The notes beneath the pieces were generated by a model. It ran no database searches and was not told the DNA's origin. It was given only the letters and a program-made list of their open reading frames with translations. The position numbers were made by a program, and so were the translations under genes. Positions 43,242 to 52,290 of a DNA stretch of 64,000 bases are shown here, in pieces (the first letter of the stretch is position 1; every line of letters begins with the position of its first letter). The DNA is taken from NCBI RefSeq assembly GCF_024722015.1, contig NZ_JANQBD010000022.1:1-64000 (forward strand), read 5' to 3'. The DNA is from Paenibacillus radicis (ex Xue et al. 2023). Lineage in GTDB: Bacteria; Bacillota; Bacilli; Paenibacillales; NBRC-103111.

Positions 43242-46200
43242 CTATTCCAGCAGCCCTAATTCCCTTGCTCGTACAATTGCTTGCGCCCTTCTCTTCACAT
43301 CGAGCTTGCCATACATATTAAACATATGATTTTTGACGGTTCCTTCCGTTAGTCCAAAGCTTTCGGCAATTTCCTTGTTGGAAAAGCCACTGGCTAGTGC
43401 TTTCAGCATCTCCATCTCCCGGTTGGTCAGAGGGTCCAGCATAGGCCGCACGGCTTTGACAGAGTTGATTTCCTGTACATTTCCCACTTCTTCTACCACA
43501 TCGGGTTTTCCGCGGGAATCCTCCAACGATTGTAAATAAACCATCCGGGAGAATAACATATCCAGCACAGCCAATCTTTCCTCTGCAAAAATTCCGAACG
43601 CCAAGTTATTTTCCAAGTAGAGCACCTTCGGGAGCCGAATGCCCGGATATGGAATTGGCATGCATAGAATGGACCGCGGCTGCTGCTTGCGGATATAGGG
43701 ATCTGCCGCATATAGGCTCTGAGATGCATCTGTCAATACGACCGCCTTGCCCGTGCGCACGACATAATGAACGAGAGAAGTCGCAAACATTGCTGCACTT
43801 TCCCCTACAGACTCCTCATTACTTGAAGCTTCAATATTAAAGGATTCGCCTGACAGATTTATTACGTATCCTTTCTCCGCACCCGCAGAACGCAGTGCCG
43901 ACTCAAGGAAACGCTCCGTTAAGCGCTGCTTATTCCCTACACCAGGCCAACCCGCGGCTTGCCGCATAACGGTCTCATCAAGATTTCTGAAGAGCTCTGA
44001 TTCACGGGTACCCTCATTAAGGTGGACAGCCTCTACAGCAGTCCCTGAGTTAGCACTCATCCACCTTTGACCCGCTCCTAACTGATATTCTTCCTTGCCC
44101 TGAGTTGCAGCTGCCGACTCACGGTACGCTGCACCCGCAACTAACGCCAATTGCTCCGAATATTCAGCTTGAAGCTGCCGAACCTTAGCGGATGCCCCCC
44201 AGCGTAAATAGGCATTGTATGCATCAACCAATAGAGCATCTGCAGTTGAAAGCATTCCAATGGCTCTATAGTAGACAACTGCCCGCTCACCCGCTATAGC
44301 TTCCATCCATAGGTTTCCTTCTTCACGCGCTGCCGTAAGCGCATGCTCGTACTTCTCCGCCGCGGCTGCTTTATTCCCATTAATTCGCTCTACCTCGGCT
44401 TCAATAAGAATATAATCGGAGGATTTCTGGCTGAACCCGCCAAACTCTCTCTTCATGGCACGCAGATGTTTGGTCATCACGGAGAGTACGCCTTTACGTT
44501 TATTCCCCGATAGCTCTATCTCCGAGTAAAGTGACGCTAGCGATAATGAATGGTAAAGCTGCTGTTTGCGTATCATCAAAGGTCCTTGATGGAAGCCGTT
44601 AAGCTTGTTGCTGCGATCTATCCATTCGAGTGCTTCCTGATAACAACCCGACAGATATGCAGCCTCGATATGGCAGACACAGTAATAGTAAGCTTGGTTT
44701 TTCTGAGTTTCGTTGGTAGGGTTGCCCTGTACCCAGTCCTCGAATTCATCGACTTCGACCTCAACTTCAACAGGTGCACCCTGCAGCTTTGACATATGCC
44801 AACGGGCGATGCGGAACACCATTAATGTAACAGCATCCAGCAGATGCCATGATACTTCATATTGTGAAATACAAGCTGATAAGCTGTGCAAATCCTCCGT
44901 ATGATTGAGTATACGTAGAGACATGGCGTACCCCGTAAACATCATATCTCCTGATTCCAACCCATAACGCACGGCCTGATCCATATTCGCGATGACCTCG
45001 CCCGGAGATAGATATTGTCCAATAAGACCCATCACGAAGTGGAGTCGGCATCTAAGAACTTTACTTTCGAAAGGAGCCGCCAGCTCATAAGCAATCTCCG
45101 CCAATCGGCAGCCAGCACTATAGCGCTTAAGCCCGAAGGTCAGAAGCGTCCCATATGCACCTAACATAAAAGCGAAAGCTTCATTATTTCCTCGCTTTAA
45201 CCCATAACGAACGAATCTCGAATAAAGAACTCCACTCAACTCGGCGTTATCTATAAATGCCGGTGCCGATATCGCCATGACTATATCAGAAAATGACTTA
45301 TAAAGGGGGTCCGTATTAAGCGGTAGATGAGGCAATACATCACGTTTGCGGTACAGAGCCCAATGTGTTCGTGCCAGTTCCCCTGCCATGAATGATCTTG
45401 AGGGCTCTATCGGTATTTCCCAACCATATTCCTTTAGCGCCTCCAGACCAATAGCCACGGCTGCAGTGTTTCTTTTCAAATACGTATTCATCCCGATTCT
45501 AATCAAGTAAATACTTGAGCGCTCCACCAAATCCACAGAACGGTTCATCAACTGCCCCAGCAGTTCCTCCGCACGATCTGCACGACCACACATATACTCA
45601 CATTCCGATAGCTCCATCATCAACTGAGTCACGAGAGTATCCTTTGCCTCGATATCACTTCCGAGAAGCTGCAGCCCTGTTTCCAGGAAATGCTTCGCTG
45701 TCGCGTATGCCGTCGTGCTCTTGGATTTCATGCCGGCCCGCAGGTTATACTCGGCTAATTGTCTCTTCTCTATTTCATTCGTTATTTCATCCAAACCTAA
45801 ATTCAGATGATGCACAATATCAAAGATCAGTTCTTCTTCATCAAGAGCAGCTTGGCGGAGCATGGTTCGCCCTATTTGCAGATGCAAGCCTGCCTTCTCA
45901 GAAGCGGGTATAGTGTCATAAGCAGCCTGTTGAACACGGTCATGCAAAAAGCTGTAGCGGTAAGCGTTTTCTACCGTATGATCATCCTGGTTAAGCTCGC
46001 ACCGCACTAAGCCTTGATCTACAGCTGCGCGTAAAAGTTCGATCGCTTCTTCTACCGTATGCCCGCCTATCATCGCCATTGTGCTTATGCGGAAGTTGTA
46101 CCCTATAGCACCGGCTATACCAAGAAGCCGAACTGTACCCATCGGCAGCGTATGAATATGAGCTGCGATCAACCGTAGTGCATCTCCATACTCCGGCATC

Positions 46201-47708
46201 TCCCTGATAGCCGCTGCATCCCATGTCCATACGGCTTGTTCTGTATCGAAAAAAAGCTTTTTCTCTCGGTACAGGCCGTCCAGAGAGCGGTGCATATATA
46301 ACGGATACCCGCCTGTCTTTTGATACAGGAGATCCGCCAGTTGCCGGGTACGCTCCGTATCCTCGTGAAGTACGACCGACACAAAACGAACGACCTCCAC
46401 ATAGGGCAGAGGATTGATCCTAAGATGCCGCATAACTGGATGCGTATCCACTTCCCGCAAAGAAAGCGAGCTTCGAATCGCTGCCACCGCAGCCGTATGA
46501 TCAAACCCACCTTCACCCCATATGGGCTCTTGTTCGATCTGGTATGCGCCTAGTATCAACAAGCCATACAAGGAAGCATCCTGTAAAAGCACTCTTAATA
46601 CCTCTACCGTAGCTGCGTCAGCCCATTGAAGATCATCCAGAAATATAACAAGCGGATATTCTTTTTCAGCGAATGTTTGAATGAAGGCAGGAAACAGCTG
46701 GCGGAAACGCGCGGTCGCCTCGGCTGGTGGAAGCTGGTCTACAGCCGGAACCTCTCCTAGTAACGCCGATGCCTCAGGTATAAGCTCAGCAATAACACCT
46801 AGATTGGTACCCAATGCATCGTTTAATCGATTCGTCCATTGGGCAACCCGTTCAGGTGTCTCTCTTAGCATTTGCCGGGCTAGCTCACGACACGCTTGAA
46901 GAACTGGCGCGAACGGGGTCTCCCGATTCATGAAATCGCATTTTCCTTCGATAAAGTGACCGCCCTCTCGAAAAACCGCCGTCTGAAGCTCACGGATCAA
47001 CGCGGTTTTACCGCTGCCCTCCCGGCCCGTAACGAACACGAATGCAGAAGCTCCTGCTCGAGCCAGCTCATAAGCGTCCCGCAGCTGTGCTTGTTCTGCA
47101 GTACGTCCCAACAGATTCCCTGGAAGCCGAAACCTTCCAACCTCATCTACCAAACCGATCTCAAAGCGAATAATCCCCCCTGAATTTCCATTTAGGGAGG
47201 CGCATTTCCTTAAGTCGGCCAGCAAACCATAAGCACTTTGATATCGGTCTTCTGGCGCTTTCGCCAGCAGCTTCATGACGATATCAGATATAGAGCCGGT
47301 TACCTCGGGCCGCAGCCGATCTAGAGGTATCGGAGGCATCGCCAGATGGGCATGCACCCACTCCTCCGCATTCTGTGCCCGAAAGGGCATGCGCCCAGTA
47401 AGCATTTCATAGAATATGACACCAAGTGCGTATAAATCACTGCGCTTATCTGGTGTAAGATTCATTCTCCCTGTTTGCTCAGGAGACAAATAGGCGTAGT
47501 TTAGCTTACGCCCATCGACAAGAATAGCTTGATAAGCATCTGTATGTCGTATCTGAATTCCAGCTGGATTCAAGTCGCGAATGACTGTTTCCTTCTTATG
47601 CAGCCCATAAACCAGCTCAACCATCGCGATCGCTATATATATAAATGAGGAAATCTCAATAGTTCCATCCAATAATTCTCTAAGCTCAATGTCATCCTTC
47701 TGCCGCAT
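43242..47708 (-). CDS. giant LuxR-type regulator: pseudokinase, AAA+ ATPase, TPR-like, GAF, HTH
   Basis: About 1488 residues from ATG 47708 (GGAGGAG upstream). Residues 1-165 are the C-lobe of a protein kinase without an N-lobe: the catalytic loop is VIRDLNPAG (43-50; Asp kept, Lys and Asn lost), then LVDG and SPEQTGR..DLYALGVIFYEMLTGR. An ATPase follows with Walker A GREGSGKT (228-235) and Walker B LVIFLDDLQWAD. Then come about 500 residues of TPR-like helices, a GAF domain (about 1270-1400) and a C-terminal LuxR helix-turn-helix (LTNREMEMLKALASGFSNKEIAESFG). Similar kinase-ATPase-GAF proteins usually end in a histidine kinase; here the output is DNA binding. Target and signal are unknown. 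Confidence 0.88.
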   Translation of the reverse strand: MRQKDDIELRELLDGTIEISSFIYIAIAMVELVYGLHKKETVIRDLNPAGIQIRHTDAYQAILVDGRKLNYAYLSPEQTGRMNLTPDKRSDLYALGVIFYEMLTGRMPFRAQNAEEWVHAHLAMPPIPLDRLRPEVTGSISDIVMKLLAKAPEDRYQSAYGLLADLRKCASLNGNSGGIIRFEIGLVDEVGRFRLPGNLLGRTAEQAQLRDAYELARAGASAFVFVTGREGSGKTALIRELQTAVFREGGHFIEGKCDFMNRETPFAPVLQACRELARQMLRETPERVAQWTNRLNDALGTNLGVIAELIPEASALLGEVPAVDQLPPAEATARFRQLFPAFIQTFAEKEYPLVIFLDDLQWADAATVEVLRVLLQDASLYGLLILGAYQIEQEPIWGEGGFDHTAAVAAIRSSLSLREVDTHPVMRHLRINPLPYVEVVRFVSVVLHEDTERTRQLADLLYQKTGGYPLYMHRSLDGLYREKKLFFDTEQAVWTWDAAAIREMPEYGDALRLIAAHIHTLPMGTVRLLGIAGAIGYNFRISTMAMIGGHTVEEAIELLRAAVDQGLVRCELNQDDHTVENAYRYSFLHDRVQQAAYDTIPASEKAGLHLQIGRTMLRQAALDEEELIFDIVHHLNLGLDEITNEIEKRQLAEYNLRAGMKSKSTTAYATAKHFLETGLQLLGSDIEAKDTLVTQLMMELSECEYMCGRADRAEELLGQLMNRSVDLVERSSIYLIRIGMNTYLKRNTAAVAIGLEALKEYGWEIPIEPSRSFMAGELARTHWALYRKRDVLPHLPLNTDPLYKSFSDIVMAISAPAFIDNAELSGVLYSRFVRYGLKRGNNEAFAFMLGAYGTLLTFGLKRYSAGCRLAEIAYELAAPFESKVLRCRLHFVMGLIGQYLSPGEVIANMDQAVRYGLESGDMMFTGYAMSLRILNHTEDLHSLSACISQYEVSWHLLDAVTLMVFRIARWHMSKLQGAPVEVEVEVDEFEDWVQGNPTNETQKNQAYYYCVCHIEAAYLSGCYQEALEWIDRSNKLNGFHQGPLMIRKQQLYHSLSLASLYSEIELSGNKRKGVLSVMTKHLRAMKREFGGFSQKSSDYILIEAEVERINGNKAAAAEKYEHALTAAREEGNLWMEAIAGERAVVYYRAIGMLSTADALLVDAYNAYLRWGASAKVRQLQAEYSEQLALVAGAAYRESAAATQGKEEYQLGAGQRWMSANSGTAVEAVHLNEGTRESELFRNLDETVMRQAAGWPGVGNKQRLTERFLESALRSAGAEKGYVINLSGESFNIEASSNEESVGESAAMFATSLVHYVVRTGKAVVLTDASQSLYAADPYIRKQQPRSILCMPIPYPGIRLPKVLYLENNLAFGIFAEERLAVLDMLFSRMVYLQSLEDSRGKPDVVEEVGNVQEINSVKAVRPMLDPLTNREMEMLKALASGFSNKEIAESFGLTEGTVKNHMFNMYGKLDVKRRAQAIVRARELGLLE

Positions 47709-48029
47709 TGATGCTGCTCCTCCACCCAATTAACGGAAATCATTCCTGTTTTCAACTAATACCTCATTTCATTCTATCACCATTTAAGTAGAGGGAATAG
47801 ATGCTGAACCTGTCGAAAATGACTTTTCACGAAAAAATTTTGTCAGGTTATTAGCAATAAAGTCCTAAATACTGCGCTTTAATTAGTCAATTCGACCTGA
47901 TTTATCAATTTAATTTAATTAAATGTTAGCTTATGTAACTTTGGTTACATGTCTTTTCATAGTCAATTCTATAAAATGAAGTCAACTTGCAATGGCAAGA
48001 TGAAGCTAATTAAGGGGAGCGATAATTCA

Positions 48030-48239
48030 ATGAATCCAAAATCAAAAGTTACCGCAGGCGTACTTGCTATTTTAGTTGGGGGTCTAGGCATTCACAAGTT
48101 TTACTTGGGTAAAACTCTGCTTGGTATTGTATACTTGCTATTTTGCTGGACATGCATCCCGTCCATTATCGGCTTAATTGAAGGAATCCTTTATTTGACC
48201 AAAACAGATGAAGAGTTCCAACAAAAGTATGCAGTCTAA
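48030..48239 (+). CDS. TM2 domain-containing membrane protein
   Basis: A 69-residue protein with two transmembrane helices joined by a short loop: KVTAGVLAILVGGLGIHKFYLGK and GIVYLLFCWTCIPSIIGLIEGI. The FYLGK turn and GLIEGI motif are TM2-domain marks. Function of bacterial members is unknown. AGGGGAG lies upstream of ATG 48030. It is followed by a terminator at 48290. Confidence 0.85.
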   Translation: MNPKSKVTAGVLAILVGGLGIHKFYLGKTLLGIVYLLFCWTCIPSIIGLIEGILYLTKTDEEFQQKYAV

Positions 48240-48289
48240 GCTTGTTCAAATGTGCGAATGACCTGGGAAAATTCATTCCAGTCATCCAA

Positions 48290-48318
48290 GTCAGCGCCTT
48301 CGGGTGCTGGCTTTTTTA
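48290..48318 (+). terminator. intrinsic terminator of the TM2 gene
   Basis: GTCAGCGCC pairs with GGTGCTGGC around a TTCG tetraloop, followed by a T run. Confidence 0.85.
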
Positions 48319-48341
48319 TTGTTTGTCCATTAGGTGCTCTG

Positions 48342-48385
48342 AAATAAAGGACCGACAGGAGAGTGATCCTGACGGTCCTTTATTT
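48342..48385. terminator. strong hairpin, probable second terminator
   Basis: AAATAAAGGACCG and CAGGA pair with TCCTG and CGGTCCTTTATTT around a six-base loop. A and T tracts lie inside both arms, so it could act on either strand. Confidence 0.7.
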
Positions 48386-48623
48386 GCGATGGATACGTTG
48401 CTGTGAAAGTAGAGTGTTCGCTCGTTCCCCAATGATTACGCTGCTGCTTGCTTTTGAAATCGGCAGCATCCAAACCCAAACAAATAGCTGATAAGTTAAC
48501 AGGGAATGAGTGAACTGGAATTTCTGGAGCTAATTCTCCAATTACCTCCTCGTTTGAGAGTTTAACAGGAAAAGCTCCCTCTATATTGGCACTAATTGAG
48601 TCAAATAGTTATATTAGCGGAAA

Positions 48624-48645
48624 TTAGCATGAGGACTTCCAGCTA
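48624..48645 (+). repeat. copy of the dispersed TTAGCATGAG repeat
   Basis: TTAGCATGAG, GAC, TTCCAGCTA. It is a close match to the unit at 25938. Confidence 0.8.
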
Positions 48646-48674
48646 TTTGCTGAGAAGTAGGCATAATGCCTATG

Positions 48675-48696
48675 ATTAGCATGAGGTTTTCCAGCT
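48675..48696 (+). repeat. copy of the dispersed TTAGCATGAG repeat
   Basis: TTAGCATGAG, GTT, TTCCAGCTA. It is 30 bases after the previous copy and ends in GCTAA, so its ends TTAGC/GCTAA are inverted repeats. Confidence 0.8.
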
Positions 48697-48724
48697 AATG
48701 CTAGGGAGTTTGCCTTTCTCTTAC

Positions 48725-50584
48725 TTACAACCGATTTCGCTTGTAAAATACGATCACAAGGCAGCCTAAAATGAGAACTATCAGGGCAACACCGGATGCG
48801 ATAGCTTCCGTTGCACTACCCTTCTGTGCGGCTGGCCCGCCAGGTCCGCCCCCGAAGCCACCCGGCGCGCCACCTGGGCCACCTAGGCCACCTTGACCGC
48901 CCGGTCCTCCTTGGCGGACCGGCATTTGCCCCGCTTGCCCCTGCTGCGCTGCGGATTGCCCCGCTTGCCCTTGCTGCGCTGCGGATTGCCCCGCTTGCCC
49001 TTGCTGCGCCGCGGCTTGCCCCGCTTGCCCCTGCTGCGCTGCGGCCTGCCCCGCTTGCCCTTGCTGCGCTGCGACTTGGCCCGCTTGCCCCTGCTGCGCT
49101 GCGGCCTGGCCCGCTTGCCCTTGCTGCGCTGCGGCTTGCCCCGCTTGCCCTTGCTGCGCTGCGGCTTGCCCCGCTTGCCCCTGCTGCGCTGCGGCTTGCC
49201 CCGCTTGCCCTTGCTGCGCTGCGGCTGGTGCAGCTAGAGCCTGCACCCTGCCGTTCTGCTTACCGCCCTGGCCCTGCATGCCGCCACGACCGCCTCCGCC
49301 CATACCTCCGCCGCTTCCCGAGCCATCACCTGAAGATGGGCTTGTTCCGTCCAGCTGATTGGCAAAGCTGCTAACCTGCGTAGACGTAAACGAAGTTAGC
49401 TGAGGAAGAGCCTGCTGATATTGAGCATACGTATAAAAAGCTGTAGGATCCTTTTCCACGTAAGTAGAAATCATATCGGACAGCTCCTTCACACGGGCAG
49501 AGAAAGCTTCATTCGACAAATAACCGTCAATCGCTTCTTCGATAATTTCGTGATATTTTTCCTTGTAAGCATCGACCTTGAGCAATTTATTGATTAAAGG
49601 ACGGTCCGCCAATGTGCCTTGAGTCGGCTCATCAATCAACAGCCCACTCCCTCCAAGACCTCCAAAGGCCATATTATAATCCCAAGGCAGGACGGCAAAT
49701 TTTCCATCATCCTCATATAAATAATAATTGTGCTTATTGTTTCCCAAATAGCTATCCATATTGCCTGTAAGTACATTTAGAGCGATAAATTTCAGTGCCT
49801 CATCGACATCCAGAACCTCTTCATAATGGGTTCCATTGTTCAGCTCATCGACCATATCGAGGAGTACATTATTGTTCGCAGATTTCGATTTCAAGTCAAG
49901 CCCTGTGTAAGCATCGATGTCTTCAAGCCAATTCAATTCACTCCCGGTTCCTCCATTGGCTTTATACAGGGCGCCATATGCGTTGCCAAAATTACGCTCC
50001 AGATATTCCTCCCCTATTTGCTCTACAGCCAGGTAAAAGCCTTTTAGCTCACCGTTGATATAAACATTGACGAAGGAATATGCCGGTGTCGGCAAGCCCA
50101 TCTCTTCTGCGAGCTCATAGGTCAGAAATTCCCGCATATAGGAAGCATCACTGTAATTATTGTTTAAATTGATTTTGGAGATGCCATACAGCGTTTGGCT
50201 TGAGATGTATTCATCAAAAGCTATCTTAAAGCTGTACCGGTCGGAGTCCGAGCTGACTACGCTTCTTAAGCTAAGATTGCCTTTCGTCCGCACCGCAATA
50301 TTGTCGAAATGCTGCCCGTTGTAGTCAACAGACGCTGTTTTGAATTCTTCATTACTGGCATTGTCCAGCATATCTTGAAAATCATCAGGGTCCAGTGTAA
50401 TTTTTACATCCACCACTTTATCCTTCGGGAATACCTTCTCTGCTATATTCTGTGTATTCTTCGAGACACTTGCGCTTGCTTTGACTGAGGTTTTCAGGGT
50501 CGACACACTATTCGTCAATGAACAACCTGTTATCCCAAAGATCACGCAGATGCACAGAAGAAGCACAGCGGCTTTCGTTTTCAT
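48725..50584 (-). CDS. CotH kinase family lipoprotein with ten-fold Q/A/G repeat
   Basis: A 619-residue secreted protein. The signal peptide ends in a lipobox (GITGC, about residue 21). The CotH domain (about 50-385) has the ordered motifs VRTKGNLSLRS, KINLNNNYSDASYMREFLTYELAEEMG, NMDSYLGNNKHNYYLY and LPWDYNMAFGG; the last two hold the expected catalytic and metal-binding Asp residues of CotH atypical kinases. A Gly-rich segment follows, then ten near-perfect 10-residue repeats AAAQQGQAGQ (48926-49225), another Gly/Pro-rich segment and a C-terminal transmembrane helix (about 593-613). Both ends are thus membrane-attached. It is the last gene of an operon with DUF4956 and VTC genes. Confidence 0.88.
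   Translation of the reverse strand: MKTKAAVLLLCICVIFGITGCSLTNSVSTLKTSVKASASVSKNTQNIAEKVFPKDKVVDVKITLDPDDFQDMLDNASNEEFKTASVDYNGQHFDNIAVRTKGNLSLRSVVSSDSDRYSFKIAFDEYISSQTLYGISKINLNNNYSDASYMREFLTYELAEEMGLPTPAYSFVNVYINGELKGFYLAVEQIGEEYLERNFGNAYGALYKANGGTGSELNWLEDIDAYTGLDLKSKSANNNVLLDMVDELNNGTHYEEVLDVDEALKFIALNVLTGNMDSYLGNNKHNYYLYEDDGKFAVLPWDYNMAFGGLGGSGLLIDEPTQGTLADRPLINKLLKVDAYKEKYHEIIEEAIDGYLSNEAFSARVKELSDMISTYVEKDPTAFYTYAQYQQALPQLTSFTSTQVSSFANQLDGTSPSSGDGSGSGGGMGGGGRGGMQGQGGKQNGRVQALAAPAAAQQGQAGQAAAQQGQAGQAAAQQGQAGQAAAQQGQAGQAAAQQGQAGQVAAQQGQAGQAAAQQGQAGQAAAQQGQAGQSAAQQGQAGQSAAQQGQAGQMPVRQGGPGGQGGLGGPGGAPGGFGGGPGGPAAQKGSATEAIASGVALIVLILGCLVIVFYKRNRL
48926..49225 (-). repeat. ten copies of a 30-base coding tandem repeat
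   Basis: The repeat encodes (A/S/V/M)AAQQGQAGQ-like units in the CotH protein. Copies differ mainly at third codon positions and at one Ala/Ser/Val residue, so the protein sequence appears conserved despite DNA drift. Confidence 0.9.
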
Positions 50585-50600
50585 TTAGACACCCTCCATC

Positions 50601-51326
50601 TTAGGACACATAATCTCCGCTGTAGCTTATGAGCACGGCATTTTTGACACCATTAAGTCCTGAAATTTGATTCACAAACTTACCTTCATTATCGTTAAGA
50701 CGTACTTCCAAGGTAGTTTCGATATTGCCATTTGTCACCGTTTTTTGCTTCACATTGTATCTTTTCACCATTTTTCCGACTACCGTATGAATTTCTTTTT
50801 CACTCTCATCCCCATCACAGTTGATAACCAGTAAATAGGGGGTTTCGAAGGACGTTTTTTTGATAAAGAAGAACATAATTAATCCGATAATTACAGAACC
50901 TACTAGAGCCAGCATGTAGAAGCCTGCACCCGATACGATACCCGCAGCCGCTGCCCAGAACAAAAAGATCAGATCCGTCGGGTCTTTGATAGGTGTTCTA
51001 AACCGGACAATCGAGAGGGCTCCAACCATACCAAGTGATAATACGAGATTAGAGTTGACGGCAATAATCACCATCGCTGTAACCATTGTCATACCAATAA
51101 GCGAGATGTTAAAGCTCTTGGAGTACAAAACTCCGCTAAACACCCTTTTATACAGCAAATAAATAAAGAATCCGATAAAAAAAGCGACCGCTAATGAAAT
51201 AAGTATCTTCGATAGATCAATATCCGAAACGAAGTTTTTCACAACCGAACTCTTTAGAAGGTCGGTAAAATTAGTTGTAGTTGTAGTCGCCGTTGTAGTT
51301 GCGGCAGCAGCAGTAGTAGTATCCAT
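50601..51326 (-). CDS. DUF4956 integral membrane protein
   Basis: A 241-residue protein with a Thr/Ala-only N-terminus (residues 2-18), about four transmembrane helices (about 42-62, 72-95, 96-115, 120-158) and a soluble C-terminal domain. The conserved DUF4956 stretch is VRFRTPIKDPTDLIFLFWAAAAGIVSGAG. Function is unknown. It lies three bases after the VTC gene and 16 bases before the CotH gene. DUF4956, VTC and CotH genes are known as frequent neighbours, so the three probably work together at the membrane. Confidence 0.9.
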   Translation of the reverse strand: MDTTTAAAATTTATTTTTNFTDLLKSSVVKNFVSDIDLSKILISLAVAFFIGFFIYLLYKRVFSGVLYSKSFNISLIGMTMVTAMVIIAVNSNLVLSLGMVGALSIVRFRTPIKDPTDLIFLFWAAAAGIVSGAGFYMLALVGSVIIGLIMFFFIKKTSFETPYLLVINCDGDESEKEIHTVVGKMVKRYNVKQKTVTNGNIETTLEVRLNDNEGKFVNQISGLNGVKNAVLISYSGDYVS

Positions 51327-51329
51327 AAA

Positions 51330-52043
51330 TTAATAATCCTCCCATGTGTTAAATTTAAGAAATTTGCGGCAAATTACATACTTGGAAGCTGATTGGCGGT
51401 GTAGTCCTTCAAGCTGAAGGGCCGCTCTTATATACTCCGGAATATACTCGTCATACTTCACCTCAAGAATGATCAGGTTGTTATCGATCGCTCTTACAGG
51501 GTCCATTTCCTTATTGAATATATCCACAGAATGAAGACCTGTTCTTAAATCCTTATCGAATGTGATCCGGACATTTCCGTTGTAGCAAACGTACGGCTCT
51601 CTGATATAATCCACGACCACCTTCGGACGCAGCAGATTGTGGTTCATTTCATGGTATAATTCCATAAACAGTGGTTTATCCGGGTCATTCAATACCTCAA
51701 AGTTGCCCGCTACAATGGCTTCGTACATGTCTCTGGAAAGCGGCTCCTTCACTTTGGCGATAAAGTCATTGCGTTTAATCTTTTTTTCAAAATGAATGAC
51801 GTTATCTTGAATGTTGTAAATCCGAATCCGGTATTTAAGCCGATCCCTTACTCCGCCCAATTTCTCATGCAAAGCCTTGTTGCTGATATCGTCAAAGTAT
51901 AAGCTTCGAATATGATACTCCCCACTAGGGCCAACATTCTCATCTTGCTTCATCAAGCTTTTGAGTCTTTGGCGAATAATGTAGAATTGATGCTGGTTGA
52001 TGAAAAACTTCAATTCATGCCGATACTTTAGCGGCTTACTCAT
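51330..52043 (-). CDS. VTC domain protein, polyphosphate-polymerase-like
   Basis: A 237-residue cytosolic protein of the VTC (vacuolar transporter chaperone 4) catalytic family, a tunnel-shaped fold related to triphosphate tunnel enzymes. Basic and acidic tunnel residues are visible in order: YRHELKFFI, YHIRSLYFDD, RLKYRIRIY, IHFEKKIKR, VVVDYIREPY, RITFDKDLRTG and ILEVKYDEYIP. In yeast this fold makes polyphosphate from ATP. Bacterial members are presumed, not proven, to do likewise. It is the first gene of the VTC-DUF4956-CotH operon, with a Pho-box dyad about 150 bases upstream. Confidence 0.88.
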   Translation of the reverse strand: MSKPLKYRHELKFFINQHQFYIIRQRLKSLMKQDENVGPSGEYHIRSLYFDDISNKALHEKLGGVRDRLKYRIRIYNIQDNVIHFEKKIKRNDFIAKVKEPLSRDMYEAIVAGNFEVLNDPDKPLFMELYHEMNHNLLRPKVVVDYIREPYVCYNGNVRITFDKDLRTGLHSVDIFNKEMDPVRAIDNNLIILEVKYDEYIPEYIRAALQLEGLHRQSASKYVICRKFLKFNTWEDY

Positions 52044-52190
52044 TTCACACCTACTTCCTCTATTAAAAATATTTATCTAATACTTGGATTTGTCAGGAGC
52101 TCTCACTTCGTTTGTTGTTCCGCCTTACAAAAACATTGTATGATGTTTGCCTGAGGTCATCCTTAGGGACGACTGAATGCGAACTGAATG

Positions 52191-52225
52191 TTTACACTAC
52201 GTTTACAATGTAAAGCGAGTGTAAA
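52191..52225. promoter_or_regulatory. symmetric pair of Pho boxes between divergent genes
   Basis: The plus strand has TTTACA-CTACG-TTTACA (52191-52207). The minus strand has TTTACA-CTCGC-TTTACA (52225-52209). Only one base (52208) lies between them. Each fits the PhoP-binding pattern of two TTWACA hexamers five bases apart. It can serve both the VTC operon (left) and the phosphatase gene (right). PhoP control is inferred. Confidence 0.75.
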
Positions 52226-52290
52226 TTTTCAGGATTAAGGCGATGAGTCACATACCGGATTAATCTATACAACAAGGAGGAGCCGAGAGC

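Larger units (their letters stand above)
48240..48724. other. gene-free stretch with hairpins and two dispersed repeats
   Basis: The stretch has two hairpins (48290-48318 and 48342-48385) and two good copies of the TTAGCATGAG repeat (48624-48645, 48675-48696), with a related inverted segment near 48536-48560. No coding region is credible. Confidence 0.6.

Noticed and set aside
48811..49374. 187-residue plus-strand frame rich in Leu, Ala and Pro, and the 30-base array read as a CRISPR
   Set aside because: The periodic sequence is the reverse complement of the CotH repeat. Units abut with no spacers, so it is neither a CRISPR array nor a separate gene.
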